Below, piece after piece: positions 30,714 to 31,631 of a stretch of 31,631 nucleotides of DNA. The notes beneath the pieces are model-generated. The model saw nothing but the letters and a program-made list of their open reading frames with translations. It searched no databases and was not told the origin of the DNA. Position 1 is the stretch's first letter. Each line of letters opens with the position of its first letter. The DNA comes from Ruminococcus sp. (GTDB lineage: Bacteria; Bacillota; Clostridia; Oscillospirales; Ruminococcaceae), in assembly GCA_023667165.1 (NCBI GenBank), contig JAMPAO010000016.1, positions 1-31,631 of the forward strand, in the 5' to 3' direction. The translations under genes and the position numbers were made by a program.

Positions 30714-31631
30714 ATGAAATCGAATACAAAAAGGATCCTTTCCCTGATCGCAGCGTCGGCAATGTGCTTTTCGGTCATTTCATTTTCCGGCTGTTCGGAC
30801 AGCGGTAATAAGGAGATCCCCCCCGCCGGCGGTACGTCCGAAGCACAAACCGAAGAAACAGCGGAGGATGAAAGCCTTGACAGCCTGTATATCAATCCCG
30901 ACTGGTCGTACGGTCAGGTGGCAATAGGCGGAGGCGGCTTTGTAACGGGTATAATCAATACCTGCGAGCCGGAGCTTTTCTATGCGAGAACAGACGTAGG
31001 CGGCGCATACCGCTGGGACAAGGAGCAAAGCAAATGGATATCGCTGAGCTGCGATATCTCCGCAGACGACAGGGGTCTGCTGGGTATAGACGGCATTGCC
31101 GTTGACCCCAATGACGCTTCAAGAGTATATCTTGCGGCGGGAACGTCATATTTCAGCAACGCTAAAACCTGTATATTCGTTTCAAGCGACTACGGAGAGC
31201 ATTTCGACAGAGTAGATGTGAGCGACATGATCAAAGTGCACGGAAACGGAATGGGCAGAGGAAACGGCGAAAGGATCGCCGTAGACCCAAACAACGGCGA
31301 TATCATCTACTGCGGCGGCAGAACAGGCGGAATGATACGCTCGCTGGACGGCGGAAAAACATGGGAAAGCGTAGCCTCGTTTCCGGTAACCTCCACCGCC
31401 AACGAAAACGGAATAAACATCATTCTGTTTGACAAGAACAAATCCTCCGACGGAAAAACCTCCCGCATTTACGCAGGCGTTTCCCGCTCAAAGGACGACA
31501 ACATCTTTTATTCCGACGACGCGGGCGAAACATGGAACGCGCTGCCCGAAATTGACGAAAAAGCGCGTAAGCTCATGCCTCAGCGGTTCGACCTTGATTC
31601 AAAGGGCGATCTTTTCGTGTCCTACGGCAAT
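30714..31631 (+). CDS. GH74-type xyloglucanase-like lipoprotein (5' part, cut by window edge)
   Basis: The 306 residues visible begin with a lipoprotein signal (MKSNTKRILSLIAAS..., lipobox FSGC, Cys27), then an acidic linker to about residue 60. The first propeller blades follow with the GH74 marks YGQVAIGGGGFVTGII, YARTDVGGAYRWD and GNGMGRGNGERIAVDPNNG. Several BNR-type SxDGGKTWE and SDDAGETWN repeats are present. GH74 enzymes cut xyloglucan backbones; the Asp in ARTDVGGAY is a conserved catalytic candidate. The C-terminus lies outside the window. The start at 30714 has AAAGGA upstream; an in-frame ATG at 30696 overlaps that site and is less likely. Anchoring outside the cell fits breakdown of plant hemicellulose. 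Confidence 0.9.
   Translation, partial: MKSNTKRILSLIAASAMCFSVISFSGCSDSGNKEIPPAGGTSEAQTEETAEDESLDSLYINPDWSYGQVAIGGGGFVTGIINTCEPELFYARTDVGGAYRWDKEQSKWISLSCDISADDRGLLGIDGIAVDPNDASRVYLAAGTSYFSNAKTCIFVSSDYGEHFDRVDVSDMIKVHGNGMGRGNGERIAVDPNNGDIIYCGGRTGGMIRSLDGGKTWESVASFPVTSTANENGINIILFDKNKSSDGKTSRIYAGVSRSKDDNIFYSDDAGETWNALPEIDEKARKLMPQRFDLDSKGDLFVSYGN

Overview
This window looks like chromosomal DNA of a gut- or rumen-type Clostridia, most likely a Ruminococcus-like Oscillospiraceae. The evidence is the Clostridia-type Rnf operon led by apbE, NusG-II and Gx-transporter genes, a YlbF-type protein with a Cys-rich tail, a GH74-type lipoprotein and consensus sigma-A promoters. This is inference from gene content. 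I see no rRNA, CRISPR array, integrase or complete insertion sequence.

Layout. Positions 1-5100 (minus): an operon ylbF-like, mutS, a Cys-motif hypothetical and mutL (cut by the window edge). It is driven by a near-perfect promoter whose transcript would begin with a 163-nt imperfect hairpin. 5114-7810 (minus): miaB and a membrane-anchored glycosidase-like protein. 8036-8578 (plus): a MecA-like adaptor behind a possible attenuator, converging on rpe. 8595-12877 (minus): rpe, rarA, a frameshifted remnant of a Fur-family regulator, a small lipoprotein and glyA. 12986-19783 (minus): one nine-gene operon, apbE-nusGII-gx-rnfC-D-G-E-A-B. It encodes the ferredoxin:NAD+ oxidoreductase ion pump together with the flavin transferase that should load FMN on RnfG and RnfD. 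20000-22740 (minus): a YtrA-type GntR regulator with an ABC transporter (one ATPase, two permeases), controlled by a consensus promoter overlapped by a 21-bp palindrome. 23087-24256 (plus): an MFS transporter. 24345-24428 (minus): tRNA-Leu(GAG). 24644-27799 (plus): galE, a flavodoxin-like reductase that seems to start at AUU, and a divergent GH4-like protein. 27800-28274: hairpin-rich intergenic DNA and a long leader before feoB (28275-30365, plus). 30366-30713: further inverted repeats and a promoter. 30714-end (plus): the 5' part of a GH74-type xyloglucanase-like lipoprotein.

The genes mix housekeeping (mismatch repair, tRNA modification, one-carbon and pentose metabolism, replication-fork maintenance), energy conservation (Rnf), iron uptake (FeoB) and plant-glycan use (GH74, GalE, GH4-like). 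No single large unknown system stands out. The least explained material is RNA-level: four leaders with strong structure (ylbF-mutS, mecA-like, feoB, GH74). Other points of note are an apparent AUU start, a GH4-like protein lacking its usual metal-binding histidine, and the decayed Fur-family gene.
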